A DNA stretch of 64,000 bases from DAOUJI01 sp965224415 (GCA_965224415.1 CBDCZB010000001.1:372001-436000), one strand, 5' to 3'. Shown: positions 1-8,851, counted from the first letter of the stretch. Program-made: numbers and translations. The notes: generated from the letters alone by a model not told the origin.

Positions 1-255
1 TACCGATTTCGAGGGCGCCGATTCTTCCAGAACGGCGCGGAAGCCGAGCAGGCGTTCAAGACGCTGGGCCGGAGGCAGCGCCCGCGTATCGGCGATGGTG
101 TCCGCCGCCCTGGCCAACAGATATGCCAGCCCCACCGGCCTTCTGAGTTCGCCTGGAAGGACCCTGATGGTCAGGTAGAAGCTCCGGGAAACCTGGGGAA
201 GCAACCCGGTGAGGAGTTTTTCCCAGGTGACCCTTTCCAGTCCGGTACGGCTCAT
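1..255 (-). CDS. Squalene/phytoene synthase family protein, N-terminal part (cut by window edge)
   Basis: The 85 visible residues start MSRTGLERVTWEKLL and run off the window. They contain SRSFYLTI followed by a hydrophobic helix and ADTIAD, which fits the first helices and first Asp-rich (DxxxD) motif of head-to-head prenyl synthases (squalene, phytoene or dehydrosqualene synthases). These condense two prenyl diphosphates for hopanoid or carotenoid synthesis. I chose the ATG at 255 because GGAG lies about 5 nt upstream. An in-frame ATG at 288 would overlap the -10 box TATAAT. The exact product cannot be decided from the N-terminus alone. Confidence 0.75.
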   Translation of the reverse strand, partial: MSRTGLERVTWEKLLTGLLPQVSRSFYLTIRVLPGELRRPVGLAYLLARAADTIADTRALPPAQRLERLLGFRAVLEESAPSKSV

Positions 256-288
256 GGCTCCAACGCTCGTTGTGAGATGGTCGCCCAT

Positions 289-297
289 ATTATAGCA
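289..297 (-). promoter_or_regulatory. Extended -10 promoter element for the prenyl synthase gene
   Basis: On the minus strand the sequence reads TGCTATAAT, a consensus extended -10, about 34 nt upstream of the ATG at 255. No convincing -35 is visible, as is common with extended -10 promoters. Confidence 0.55.
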
Positions 298-321
298 ACG
301 GGCCAGGATCTTTAGATTATT

Positions 322-361
322 CACCCTCACCCCAGCCCTCTCCCGTCAAGGGCGAGGGGGC
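322..361. repeat. Dispersed CCCTCTCCC-type palindromic repeat (copy 1)
   Basis: Reads CACCCTCACCCC, then AGCCCTCTCCC, a short loop, and GGGCGAGGGGG. The same core (CCTCACCCTAACCCTCTCC, loop, GGGAGAGGG) recurs at 24498-24538, 53959-53998, 56221-56259 and 56280-56315. It resembles REP-type intergenic palindromes found in many bacterial genomes. The gene-free stretch 256-452 holds only this repeat and the promoter at 289-297. Confidence 0.7.
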
Positions 362-452
362 GGTAATGGAGAATTGGGCCTTCAAGTGATAGTATTAGCC
401 GTTGACTCAACCCTATTGTGGACAACGCCTGTTGAGGCGATTCGAGGTGGTC

Positions 453-773
453 ATGACCACGGAGGAACAGCCCCTTATCCCACCGGAGGAATACACCGTA
501 GATGAATACTATTCAACGGCAGGCGCCGTGAGTTTCTACTGCGACTCGCTGCACATCAGCAGCGGGTTGTACAGCTCCATCCTCTTCTTCGGAGAGCTTC
601 AGGAGGACAGGGAACCCACTCTCAGGGCCAAAATCAAGGTCAGCCCCCAGCTGCTCAAGGCCATCTCTGTGCTGGCCCGGAAACACGTCAGGGAGTACGA
701 GAATGCCGTTGGCCCCATAAGCCTTCCACGGCAAGTCTTGGACGCCTGGGGCATCACGGAGCAGGACCTGTGA
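453..773 (+). CDS. Small conserved-looking protein, DUF3467-like
   Basis: A protein of 106 residues if it starts at the ATG at 453 (GAGGTGG just upstream); an in-frame TTG at 402 would add 17 residues. The central part (VSFYCDSLHISSG...LFFGEL...AKIKVSPQLLKAISVLARKHVREYE) has the layout of DUF3467 proteins: a beta strand, a turn, then 'SPQ..KAL..L...I..YE' in a helix. That match is from memory and moderate. Its stop overlaps the next gene by 4 nt (GTGA), so it is the first gene of a translationally coupled trio ending in an aminopeptidase. The function is unknown; a regulatory or chaperone-like role for its neighbours is only a guess. Confidence 0.6.
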   Translation: MTTEEQPLIPPEEYTVDEYYSTAGAVSFYCDSLHISSGLYSSILFFGELQEDREPTLRAKIKVSPQLLKAISVLARKHVREYENAVGPISLPRQVLDAWGITEQDL

Positions 774-1246
774 GCGAAGATTCAGGTCAATCCCCTGAGC
801 AAGGGGGAGAAGGCTTCCACCTGACTTCTCCAGGGGCGCCTGAGGAATGGGGGTTCAGGCTCCATCGCGCAAGCCGACCGAGGGGCGCCGAGGACTTTCT
901 TACCCAAAGCGAAGTCACGCCCGTGGCCGTAGAACGTCTAGGGAACTCGGACCTTCCGCCCCGATTCGAGGCTAAGCTGAGGCTCGAAATTCCGATGATA
1001 GTCGTAGACACCTACGACGCCGTTTACGTATTCGAGCGGGTCATCAATAAGCTCCACGCCTTCTCCCGAGACGTTAAGGCGGCCAAGTGGGAGCTTAGCA
1101 GCAAGCTGCTGGGTCACCTGAAGTTTCTGACACGCCTAGAATCGGACAAGATGGCCGACCGGCTTAAGCTGGAGCTGGATTTCTTGCGGGCGGCCTTCCA
1201 GCCGGTCGGGAGCGGAGACAACGAATCGGAGGATGACGAGCAGTGA
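770..1246 (+). CDS. Hypothetical protein, second gene of the aminopeptidase operon
   Basis: A protein of 158 residues with a GTG start overlapping the previous stop by 4 nt, and its own stop overlapping the next GTG by 4 nt. The first 50 residues look disordered (Gly, Ser, Pro, Glu rich). From about residue 60 (RFEAKLRLEIPMIVVDTYDAVYVF) there is a beta-rich stretch and then a long amphipathic helix (about 85-140). The tail is very acidic (GDNESEDDEQ). No signal peptide or membrane segment is visible. I do not recognise a family. The tight coupling on both sides suggests that it acts with the DUF3467-like protein or the aminopeptidase. Confidence 0.65.
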   Translation: MSEDSGQSPEQGGEGFHLTSPGAPEEWGFRLHRASRPRGAEDFLTQSEVTPVAVERLGNSDLPPRFEAKLRLEIPMIVVDTYDAVYVFERVINKLHAFSRDVKAAKWELSSKLLGHLKFLTRLESDKMADRLKLELDFLRAAFQPVGSGDNESEDDEQ

Positions 1247-3816
1247 GCGCCGAAGAGGTCTATGAGAAGTCATTGGGACTCCATTGCGGAAGGCGAGCCG
1301 GCCTACAGCAGTCCAACGGCAGGAAGCCCTTTGCTCTGCCCGGTGATGAACCCAAGTGGCCGCGGGACCGGACAGTTGACATAAAGCACATAAAGCTGGA
1401 TCTGGACGTGGACGTGGACTCCCGTTCCATCAGCGGCGCAGCCACACACACAGTATCCCCCATCAACGACGGCGTCTCCACACTGGAGTTGGACGCAGCC
1501 GAATTAGACGTTTCGGGCATCACGCTGTCCGACGGGACTTCCCTGGCCTATGTCCATGAGGACTGGAAACTGTCCATCAACCTTGGCGGTCCCCGGAAGG
1601 CTGGCGAGGAGATTACGGTCAGAATTGAATACGGCACGACTCCGCGTAAGGGCCTCTATTTCAATATGCCCGACGACGGATACCCGGACCGGCCCCAGCA
1701 ATTGTGGACCCAGGGGCAGGACGAGGACTCCAGGTTTTGGTTCCCCTGCTTCGACTACCCCAACGAAAGGTTCACCAGCGAAATCGTAGTAACCGTGCCC
1801 TCGGAATGGACCACCATTTCCAACGGGACCCTCACGTCATCCGAGCCTTCAGGTTCGGACGGCTCCAGGCGGAGCGACCACTGGGTCCAGAACAAGCCTC
1901 TGCCCGCCTATCTCATGTCCCTGGTGGCAGGGGAGTACGCCGAAATTAGGGACGGCGACGCGGGGGGTGTGCCCATTCTCTACTATTCGCCTCCGGGCAG
2001 GGAGGAAGACACCCGCCGTGCTTTCGGCAAGACGCCCAAGATGATGGAGTTCTTCACCAAGAAAATCGGGGTGCCTTACGCCTGGGACAAATATTCCCAG
2101 GTGACCGTGGCCGACTTCATATTCGGGGGAATGGAGAACACGTCGGCCACCACCATGACGGACCACCTGCTCCACGACGAGCGGGCCCACATCGACTACT
2201 CCGCAGACGGAATAGTGGCCCACGAGTTGGCCCACCAGTGGTGGGGAGACCTGCTTACCTGCAGGGACTGGTCCCACGGCTGGTTGAACGAGGGGTTCGC
2301 CACCTACTCCGAGCTGCTGTTCCGGGAGTTCGACCTGGGAGTGGACGAGTTTCGGTACGGTGTGTACCAGGACGCGGGGATATATTTCGGAGAGGACTCA
2401 GGCCATTACCGGCGGCCCATCGTCAACAACGTCTACAACCAGCCAGTGGACCTGTTCGACCGGCACCTCTATGAGAAGGGCGCGCTGGTGCTCCACATGC
2501 TCCGAGGAGTCCTGGGCGACGACGGCTTTTGGAAAGCGCTAAACCATTATTGTGTAACGAACCAGGGACGCAATGTTGTGACAGAGGACCTTCAGAAGGC
2601 TATCGAAGACTCCACAGGCAGGAACCTGGACTGGTTCTTCCACCAGTGGGTCTACAAGGGAGGCCACCCGGAGTTCAAAGTCGCCTATAAGTGGGACGAG
2701 GAGTCCAACTCAGCCGAACTGACCGTCTCCCAAAACCAAGCTGTGGACGACTTGACGGGCCTTTTCAGGACCTCCGTGCAAGCAGTCTTCTACACAGAAT
2801 CCGGCTCCGTCTCCCACAAGCTGGACATAAGCCGGAAGGAGCAGACCTTCCGCTTTTCCATGCAGGAAAAGCCTAAGATGGTCTCCTTCGACCCAGGCTA
2901 CCTCTGCCTCAAGAGCCTGGACTTCACGCGTCCCAAGGAGATGCTGCTCCACCAGCTTGAGAACGACCCGGATGTGCTGGGCAGGATCGACGCTGCCCAG
3001 GCCTTAGCCAAGCTAGGCGCCCCCGACTGTGTGGAGGCCTTGAAGAAGGCCGTGCTGGAAGATTCCTTCTGGGGTGTGCAGGTAGAAGCGGCCAAAGCTC
3101 TCGGCACGATGAAGTCCGACGCCGCCCTGAACGCCCTTGTCTCATGCACGGGCGTGGAACACGCCAAGGCCAGAAGGGCCGTGGCCGGGGCCCTTGGCGC
3201 CTTCAAGGAAGAGGCCGCTCTCAAGGCTCTGGAACCATTGATGGAAAGCGACGAGAGCTATCTGGTGGAGGCTGAAGCCGTCCGCGCGGTAGCCAAGACA
3301 AAGCAGCCTCGCTCCTTCGACCTGGTTTCGGCGGCGTTGGGGAAACCGTCGTTCCAGGAAGTGGCCACGGCCCAGGCGCTGCTAGGCCTGGCGGACCTGA
3401 AAGACGAACGAGGCATAGAGCTGGCGAAGGAATGGTCCAAATACGGGAAACCTTCCCGCGCCCGGGAAGCCGCCCTGTCGTCCCTGGGCAAGTTGGGTGA
3501 GGGCAAGAGTGAAGTCGTGGAGTTCCTGTCGGACTTCGTCGACGATCCGTGGCTCCGCGCGAGGGCCAACGCGGTGGGCGCCTTGAGGGAGCTAAAGGAT
3601 GACAAGGCCATCCCGGCGATCTCCCGTAGAATTCCCAGGGAGCTGGACGGGCGGGTTGTCCGCTTATGCCGCGAGGCCATTTCCGCCATCAGCGAGGGGA
3701 AGGACCGGGGAGACGACGTCAGAAAGCTCCGAGAGGAGATGGAGTCTCTCCAGGACGAGAACCGGAAATTGAAGGACCGCCTTGAGAAGCTGGAATCGAA
3801 GCTGAACGGGACTTAG
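1243..3816 (+). CDS. M1 family zinc aminopeptidase with C-terminal HEAT repeats
   Basis: An 857-residue protein. The catalytic part (about 40-460) has the exopeptidase motif GGMEN at 295-299 and the zinc site HELAHQWWGD with H327, E328, H331 and downstream E350 in NEGFATY. All metal and catalytic residues of M1 (gluzincin) peptidases are therefore present. From about 560 to 810 there are repeated 30-residue helical units (LGRIDAAQALAKLGAPD and similar) typical of HEAT/PBS lyase repeats. The last 30 residues form a coiled coil (LREEMESLQDENRKLKDRLEKL). There is no obvious signal peptide, so it is probably cytoplasmic. It is expected to remove N-terminal residues from peptides. The GTG start overlaps the preceding stop. 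Confidence 0.92.
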   Translation: MSAEEVYEKSLGLHCGRRAGLQQSNGRKPFALPGDEPKWPRDRTVDIKHIKLDLDVDVDSRSISGAATHTVSPINDGVSTLELDAAELDVSGITLSDGTSLAYVHEDWKLSINLGGPRKAGEEITVRIEYGTTPRKGLYFNMPDDGYPDRPQQLWTQGQDEDSRFWFPCFDYPNERFTSEIVVTVPSEWTTISNGTLTSSEPSGSDGSRRSDHWVQNKPLPAYLMSLVAGEYAEIRDGDAGGVPILYYSPPGREEDTRRAFGKTPKMMEFFTKKIGVPYAWDKYSQVTVADFIFGGMENTSATTMTDHLLHDERAHIDYSADGIVAHELAHQWWGDLLTCRDWSHGWLNEGFATYSELLFREFDLGVDEFRYGVYQDAGIYFGEDSGHYRRPIVNNVYNQPVDLFDRHLYEKGALVLHMLRGVLGDDGFWKALNHYCVTNQGRNVVTEDLQKAIEDSTGRNLDWFFHQWVYKGGHPEFKVAYKWDEESNSAELTVSQNQAVDDLTGLFRTSVQAVFYTESGSVSHKLDISRKEQTFRFSMQEKPKMVSFDPGYLCLKSLDFTRPKEMLLHQLENDPDVLGRIDAAQALAKLGAPDCVEALKKAVLEDSFWGVQVEAAKALGTMKSDAALNALVSCTGVEHAKARRAVAGALGAFKEEAALKALEPLMESDESYLVEAEAVRAVAKTKQPRSFDLVSAALGKPSFQEVATAQALLGLADLKDERGIELAKEWSKYGKPSRAREAALSSLGKLGEGKSEVVEFLSDFVDDPWLRARANAVGALRELKDDKAIPAISRRIPRELDGRVVRLCREAISAISEGKDRGDDVRKLREEMESLQDENRKLKDRLEKLESKLNGT

Positions 3817-3881
3817 TTGTGCACCCTAATCCAACAAGGCAGGCGCTCACGGCGAGCGCAGACTGCCGTTAAAGGAGCGAG

Positions 3882-4721
3882 ATGGCCGTAGAGAAGATAA
3901 CTGTGGGGGACGTAGAAATCATAGCAGTATCCGATGGGCAGCTTTACGCCGACCCGTGCACATTCTTCCCGTCGGTGGAAGCGTCCAAGTGGGACCCCTA
4001 TGCTGCGGACATGACCGACGAACACAACATTGCCCTCAATATAGGTTCGTTCCTGGTGCGGTCCGATGGGCAGACCATCATCTTCGACACTGGCATGGGA
4101 GACAGCAAGTCCACCAGGGTAATGGGAGAGTCCGGCTTGCTTCTGGACAACCTTCGCTCGAAGGGAATCTCCCCTGAGGACATCACAATGGTGATAATGA
4201 CCCACGCCCACGTCGACCACGTGGGAACGAACCTCAAGCGGGACGGGGACAAGGTCGAGCCGGTCTTCCCGCGTGCCAAGTACTGGGTCAGCTCCGTCGA
4301 CTGGGAAGCCTGCCACAACGAGGAACTGCAGCGGGACCGGTTCCCCAATGCGCCAGCCCAGGTCTGGCCCCTGGAAGAGCTGGGTGTGCTGGAACTGTTC
4401 GATGGCGAACACGCCTTCACCAGTCATCTGACCAGCCTGCCCACCCCAGGCCACACACCTGGTCACATGAGCATCACCGTCTCGTCCCAGGGAGAGAAGG
4501 CGCTGATAACGGGCGACATCGCCCACAGCGTAGCCCAGGTGCATGAGACCGACTGGTTCCCGGCCGCTGATATAATCCCTGACCTGGCAGTAGAGACCCG
4601 TACCCGTATATTCGAGCAGCTGGAGCGGGACGGGACCGTTGCGGCGTCAGGCCACTTTCCTGCCCCCGGATTTGGCAGGGTGGTCAGGCTAGAAGGACGC
4701 CGCTATTGGCAAGGGCTGTAA
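3882..4721 (+). CDS. MBL-fold metallohydrolase
   Basis: A 279-residue protein with a clear Shine-Dalgarno (AAAGGAG) before the ATG. The metallo-beta-lactamase signature is complete: THAHVDH with H108, H110, D112 and H113; TPGHTPGH with H191; GDIAH with D212; and a late histidine in ASGHFPAPGFG. This is a two-metal hydrolase of the lactonase/quorum-quenching-like branch (family-level inference). The substrate cannot be named. It stands alone, about 65 nt after the aminopeptidase and about 45 nt before a nitroreductase. Confidence 0.88.
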   Translation: MAVEKITVGDVEIIAVSDGQLYADPCTFFPSVEASKWDPYAADMTDEHNIALNIGSFLVRSDGQTIIFDTGMGDSKSTRVMGESGLLLDNLRSKGISPEDITMVIMTHAHVDHVGTNLKRDGDKVEPVFPRAKYWVSSVDWEACHNEELQRDRFPNAPAQVWPLEELGVLELFDGEHAFTSHLTSLPTPGHTPGHMSITVSSQGEKALITGDIAHSVAQVHETDWFPAADIIPDLAVETRTRIFEQLERDGTVAASGHFPAPGFGRVVRLEGRRYWQGL

Positions 4722-4766
4722 TCGCTCGCGCCTGTTGGCGTTGCCCGTTTGAATAAAGGAGCCGAA

Positions 4767-5258
4767 ATGGACGTCTACGATGCCATACGCTCGCGGGTGG
4801 CCGTCCGCAGCTTCAAGCCGGACCCGGTCCCCGACGCAGTTCTGGACAAGATTCTACGCGCCGCCCGTTGGGCCCCAAGCCGCCGCAACCGGCAGCCGTG
4901 GCGCCTCATTGTCATCAGGAATAAGGACACCCTGACCAAGCTGTCCGGATTGACCTCCGGCGGCTCTTATATCGCCGACGCCCCTATGACCATAGCGGTG
5001 GCTATGGACGACAAGCGAATGGCCCAGTTCGACGCCGGGCGTCTCATCGAGAACATGTTGCTGGTGGCGTGGAGCGAGGGGATTGGGACCTGCATGGTGG
5101 GCGGATGGGACCAGGACGCCGTGAAGGAACTCCTCGGCATCCCTGAAGACATGGAGTTCATCACCGCCATGCCCTATGGCTACCCCGCTGACTCCGCCCC
5201 CTCCGGCAAGCGCCGCAAGCCCCTCTCGGAGTTCGTCCACATGGAACGGCTTGGGTAG
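4767..5258 (+). CDS. Nitroreductase family protein
   Basis: A 163-residue FMN-dependent NAD(P)H oxidoreductase. The start MDVYDAIRSRVAVRSF and the segment AARWAPSRRNRQPWR are the FMN-phosphate and isoalloxazine contacts typical of the family, and GIGTCMVGGWD and MPYGYP lie in the C-terminal half. The ATG at 4767 is preferred over an in-frame TTG at 4749 because AAAGGAG ends 4 nt before it. The protein is short for the family (usually 180-220 residues). The substrate is unknown. Confidence 0.88.
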   Translation: MDVYDAIRSRVAVRSFKPDPVPDAVLDKILRAARWAPSRRNRQPWRLIVIRNKDTLTKLSGLTSGGSYIADAPMTIAVAMDDKRMAQFDAGRLIENMLLVAWSEGIGTCMVGGWDQDAVKELLGIPEDMEFITAMPYGYPADSAPSGKRRKPLSEFVHMERLG

Positions 5259-5305
5259 GGGCGACCCTTCAACGCCGCTGGCGCTCCACTCAGGACAAAG
5301 GGAGT

Positions 5306-5333
5306 CGTTGCGTCCTTGCGCCCTGGCGTATCC
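5306..5333. repeat. Dispersed 'TTGCGTCCTTGCGCC' repeat (copy 1)
   Basis: CGTTGCGTCCTTGCGCC followed by CTGGCGTA matches the reverse complement of the element at 52283-52312 with few changes. It lies in the gap between the convergent nitroreductase and SDR genes. It looks like a fragment of a dispersed element. Confidence 0.55.
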
Positions 5334-5355
5334 GGCCCCCCAAGACAGCCCTCTC

Positions 5356-6234
5356 TCAGCCTTGGGCCTGCCAGTTAGGGTGGATTGCCTGCAGCCCTAG
5401 TTGGGGCCAGGCGGCAGGGGCGCCGCATTTCTCCAGCCTCTCCTCCAACGGCAGCGAGTCGTCCCAGTTGTAGGCGATGATGCGCCTGCCGGTCCAGTGG
5501 CTGGCCTCGTCGGAAGCAATCCAGACCATGGGTGCCTGCATCACTTCTGGTTGGATAAGAAGGTCGCGGTTTCCTCCCTCCGGCACCGCCACCATGTTGG
5601 TGGCTGTAGCACCGCCCGGCGTGAGCACGTTGGCGGTGACTCCCGTCCCCTCAAGGTCCTGGGCCATGATAGCCACCAGGGCTTCGTGCCCGGCTTTGGA
5701 TGGACCGTAAGGCGCGCCTCCCTTGCGCCACATGGTGTCCATGCTGGTGGTGACGCCGATTATGCGCCCGAACCCCTGCTGAATCATGTGGTCGGCGACG
5801 GCGTGGGACATTATGAACGGCCCGTTCAAGTTCACGGACACGACCCGCAGCCAGCCGGATGGTTCGATGTCCCAGAAGTCCGCACGTGTCCCGGAAGGGT
5901 CGGGAGAGGCGAGCCCACCGGAACGCAGGGTGATTCCCGCGTTGTTGACCAGGATGTGAAGTCCACCCATCTCGCGAATGGTCCGCTCGACGGCCTGGAG
6001 CGCCGATTCAGGGTCCGTCACGTCGGCGATGATGGGCAGGACCGAGTCGTCGCCGCCTAGCTCGCGCATGTCGTTGGATGACTGTTCCAGCCAGTCATTG
6101 TTAATGTCCAGCATTGCGACGCGTGCCCCGGCCCGCACCAGCCCTTCTGTGATGGCCCGCCCCATCCCGATGGGACTGGCCGCTCCCGTCACGATGGCGA
6201 CTTTTCCTTGCAAGACTCCCTCTGACGTTGTCAT
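5356..6234 (-). CDS. Short-chain dehydrogenase/reductase (SDR)
   Basis: A 292-residue classical-like SDR. It has the nucleotide-binding motif TGAASPIGMG at 16-25, Asp43 in MLDINN (suggests NAD preference), NNAG at 97-100, and the catalytic S164, Y176, K180 (YGPSK). The C-terminal extension after about residue 240 (TGRRIIAYNWDDSLPLEERL) is a little longer than usual. The substrate is unknown. It is a single gene, divergent from the nuclease gene that follows. Confidence 0.9.
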   Translation of the reverse strand: MTTSEGVLQGKVAIVTGAASPIGMGRAITEGLVRAGARVAMLDINNDWLEQSSNDMRELGGDDSVLPIIADVTDPESALQAVERTIREMGGLHILVNNAGITLRSGGLASPDPSGTRADFWDIEPSGWLRVVSVNLNGPFIMSHAVADHMIQQGFGRIIGVTTSMDTMWRKGGAPYGPSKAGHEALVAIMAQDLEGTGVTANVLTPGGATATNMVAVPEGGNRDLLIQPEVMQAPMVWIASDEASHWTGRRIIAYNWDDSLPLEERLEKCGAPAAWPQLGLQAIHPNWQAQG

Positions 6235-6268
6235 TGCATGCTCCTTACCTTACGTTTGTATTGCCCTG

Positions 6269-6274
6269 ATTATA
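6269..6274 (-). promoter_or_regulatory. Probable -10 box for the SDR gene
   Basis: The minus strand reads CATATAATC, a consensus TATAAT, about 35 nt upstream of the ATG at 6234. The -35 is weak. The AT-rich island 6261-6290 separates two divergent genes and may also carry the promoter for the plus-strand nuclease gene. Confidence 0.45.
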
Positions 6275-6334
6275 TGCTAAATTATCCGAAATGGGGCCTA
6301 GATGTAGTATTTGACGGCCCCGCGCCGGGAGTTT

Positions 6335-7843
6335 ATGCCTATGGTTTCCCTCAGGAGTCCTCAGCTGTCCAAGTCCAGGTACATGGCCGGACTGCAGTGT
6401 CTGAAGCGGCTCTACCTGGAAACCTATCGCCGGGAGTTGGCCGACCCCGTAGACCCGGGCCAGCAGGCGAGATTCGATGCCGGGACTGCCGTGGGAGAGC
6501 TGGCCAGACAGCGGTTCCCCGGCGGCAAGCTGGTCGCTGAGGAATACTACCAACACGAGCAGGCGGTGAGAACAACCAGGAGGCTGCTGCGCTCCGTTCC
6601 CGTCCCGCCTCTATACGAGGCCGCTTTCAGCTTCGAGGGAATCCGGACCAGGGTCGACGTTCTGCACAAGAGCGGCGGGCCGGGATTCGACATGGTGGAG
6701 GTGAAGTCTTCCACCGGCGTCAGTCCAGTGTACATCCCCGACGTAGCGATTCAGATGCATGTGTTGGAAGGGGCGGGCGTTCCCGTGGACAGGGCCTGGC
6801 TGATGCACGTCAACAACGCCTACGTGTACGAGGGCGGCCCCTACGATCCGGAGCAGCTGTTCTCTCTGGAGGACGTCACCGAGCGGGCCCGTGCGTTTGC
6901 CGCCGACAATATTGGGGACGACCTGGATCGGATGTGGGAAGCCTTGCGCCAGGGCACGGAGCCGGACATAGAGACAGGACGCCACTGCAACAAGCCCTAC
7001 AAGTGCTCGTTCTTCGGACACTGCCACCGGAATGGACCGGAACATCCGATCAGGCAGCTGCCCAGATTGGGAGAGAAGTTGTGGGTCCGTCTGAGGGAAG
7101 GTGGCATTCAGGAGATCGGCTCGATACCGGCGGACTTTCCTGGTCTGAATGATACTCAGCGACGGGTGCGGGACAGCGTGGTTATGGGAGCGCCCTTTGT
7201 CGGTCCCGACCTTGCCGGAGTCCTGGACGAAATCAGCTATCCGGTTAGCTTCATGGACTTTGAGACCGTTGGCCCAGTGCTGCCGCTCTACGTCGGTACG
7301 AGGCCCTACCAGACGGTCCCCTTCCAATGGTCACTGCATATACGGGACGCGGACGGAGGCATGACCCACCGGGAGTTTCTCAACGGTGACGACGACGACC
7401 CCCGGGAGCGTTTTGTCGTTAGTCTTCTGGATGCCGTGCCTTCTGAGGGCAGCGTCGTCGTGTATTCCAGCTACGAAAGGACCATTCTGACGGACATGGC
7501 GCGTCTGTTCCCTCAGTATGAAAGCCGCCTGGAGGCCTTATGCGCCCGGCTGTTCGACCTGTTGGATGTGGTCAGAGGCCACTACTACCATCCCGGATTT
7601 CACGGCAGCTATTCGCTGAAATCAACCCTGCCCGCGTTGGTCCCAGACCTGAGCTACGGAGACCTGGAGATACAGGGCGGAGACGTTGCCTCTATTGGCT
7701 ATACCCGCATGATTGCGGCTGATACGCCGGAGACCGAGAAGGCCGAGATCCAGGAAGCTATGCTAGCCTATTGCAAGCGGGACACGGAAGCGATGGTCAG
7801 GGTGCTGGACGCGCTCAAGTCCGAGGCACGGTGGACAACCTAA
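6335..7843 (+). CDS. TM0106-type RecB/Cas4-like nuclease with DUF2779 domain
   Basis: A 502-residue protein. The N-terminal half has a Cas4/Dna2-like PD-(D/E)xK nuclease layout: D108 in RTRVDVL and E122-V-K124 in MVEVKSS. Four cysteines (C22 in QCLKRLYL; C218, C224, C230 in CNKPYKCSFFGHC) fit the iron-sulfur staple of AddB/Cas4 proteins. The C-terminal half is DUF2779, with PVSFMDFET near 290-300 and YCKRDTEAM near the end. These resemble DEDD exonuclease motifs I and III (inference). A role in DNA processing or repair is likely. No cas genes are nearby. Start: two in-frame ATGs (6335, 6341) lie near GGGAG; I give the first. Confidence 0.85.
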   Translation: MPMVSLRSPQLSKSRYMAGLQCLKRLYLETYRRELADPVDPGQQARFDAGTAVGELARQRFPGGKLVAEEYYQHEQAVRTTRRLLRSVPVPPLYEAAFSFEGIRTRVDVLHKSGGPGFDMVEVKSSTGVSPVYIPDVAIQMHVLEGAGVPVDRAWLMHVNNAYVYEGGPYDPEQLFSLEDVTERARAFAADNIGDDLDRMWEALRQGTEPDIETGRHCNKPYKCSFFGHCHRNGPEHPIRQLPRLGEKLWVRLREGGIQEIGSIPADFPGLNDTQRRVRDSVVMGAPFVGPDLAGVLDEISYPVSFMDFETVGPVLPLYVGTRPYQTVPFQWSLHIRDADGGMTHREFLNGDDDDPRERFVVSLLDAVPSEGSVVVYSSYERTILTDMARLFPQYESRLEALCARLFDLLDVVRGHYYHPGFHGSYSLKSTLPALVPDLSYGDLEIQGGDVASIGYTRMIAADTPETEKAEIQEAMLAYCKRDTEAMVRVLDALKSEARWTT

Positions 7844-7876
7844 ACCGGAGCGTGGAGGTTCTTGGTTTCGCTTGGC

Positions 7877-8764
7877 CTACCGGGCGGGGATGTAGGTGGA
7901 GAACCAGGCCAGGCTCTCGGCCATCACCTCGCCCAGGGCCGGCTCCTGGTAGACTTCGTAGTGTCCGTAGCCCTTGAGCGTCACTAGCTTCTTAGGTTCT
8001 CCGGCGCGGTTGAACAGCTCCTGAGACTCCTCCGGGAGCACGATGCGGTCGTCGTCGGTGGTGATGAAGAGGATGGGCCTAGGAGAAATCTTGTCCACAA
8101 CCCACTCTGGGTGGAAGCCAAGGGTCTCATCCACATACTCCATTGGCAGGGAGTTTATGGCGGAAGGGTTGTTCCTGCGCGCCGCCATAGAGAGCTCCAG
8201 GGACTGGCGGTCCGGCAGCAGTATGTAGTTCCGGTCAGCCATCTCAGATTCGCCGGTCAGGGACCGCTGCTCCCGGTCCCGTTTGGAGTGTTCCAGCAGG
8301 TCGAACCACTCGTCCACCCGCCTGACGCGGCTCATCCAGCGTATGCCGTCTCCTACACCCACCACGCTTACGATGCACTTGGCCCTTGGGTCTACGGCCC
8401 CCACCCAGGATACCGTGGCGCCTCCGTAGCTGGTGCCGTAGAGTCCAATTCTCTCCGGGTCCACCTCGGGTTGAAGCCCCAGAAAAGTCATGGCGGCCTG
8501 GACGTCCGCAACCCTGCTGTAGGGGGCGAGGCGGCTTCTCTGGCCTTCGCTGTCTCCCCAGCCCTTGTAGTCGAAGGTCATGGCCACATATCCGGCTTTG
8601 TTTAGATAGGCGGCGTTGTCGGGCAAGTACAGGTCCTTGACCCCGGTGTATCCGTGGCAGAGAAGGACCGCTCCCCTTCTCTCGCCGGGCTCCATGTCGT
8701 CGGGGGTGTAGACGTCTCCAACCAGCATGATGCCTTCACTGTAGAATGTCACGGCGCGTTTCAA
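7877..8764 (-). CDS. Alpha/beta hydrolase, dienelactone-hydrolase-like
   Basis: A 295-residue hydrolase with LLCHGYTG (oxyanion region, 35-41) and the nucleophile elbow YGTSYGG with S112. The late GYGHYEVY supplies the histidine. FITTDDDRIVLPEE likely holds the acid Asp. The reading frame is open far upstream (to 9085), but that part overlaps the plus-strand PAC2 gene and looks non-coding. I place the start at the TTG at 8764, which follows GGAGGAGAG. Upstream lies an extended -10 (TGCTATACT). The substrate is unknown. Confidence 0.82.
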   Translation of the reverse strand: MKRAVTFYSEGIMLVGDVYTPDDMEPGERRGAVLLCHGYTGVKDLYLPDNAAYLNKAGYVAMTFDYKGWGDSEGQRSRLAPYSRVADVQAAMTFLGLQPEVDPERIGLYGTSYGGATVSWVGAVDPRAKCIVSVVGVGDGIRWMSRVRRVDEWFDLLEHSKRDREQRSLTGESEMADRNYILLPDRQSLELSMAARRNNPSAINSLPMEYVDETLGFHPEWVVDKISPRPILFITTDDDRIVLPEESQELFNRAGEPKKLVTLKGYGHYEVYQEPALGEVMAESLAWFSTYIPAR

Positions 8765-8842
8765 CTTCTCTCCTCCATAGTTCGCCTTGGGACGGGGCGG
8801 CTTGGGAATGGGGCCTGGGATGCGTGGCTGACTGCGCTCAGA

Positions 8843-8851
8843 AGTATAGCA
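8843..8851 (-). promoter_or_regulatory. Extended -10 promoter for the alpha/beta hydrolase
   Basis: The minus strand reads TGCTATACT about 80 nt upstream of the proposed TTG start at 8764. This supports the short form of the gene, because the longer ORF would run through the promoter. Confidence 0.5.
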
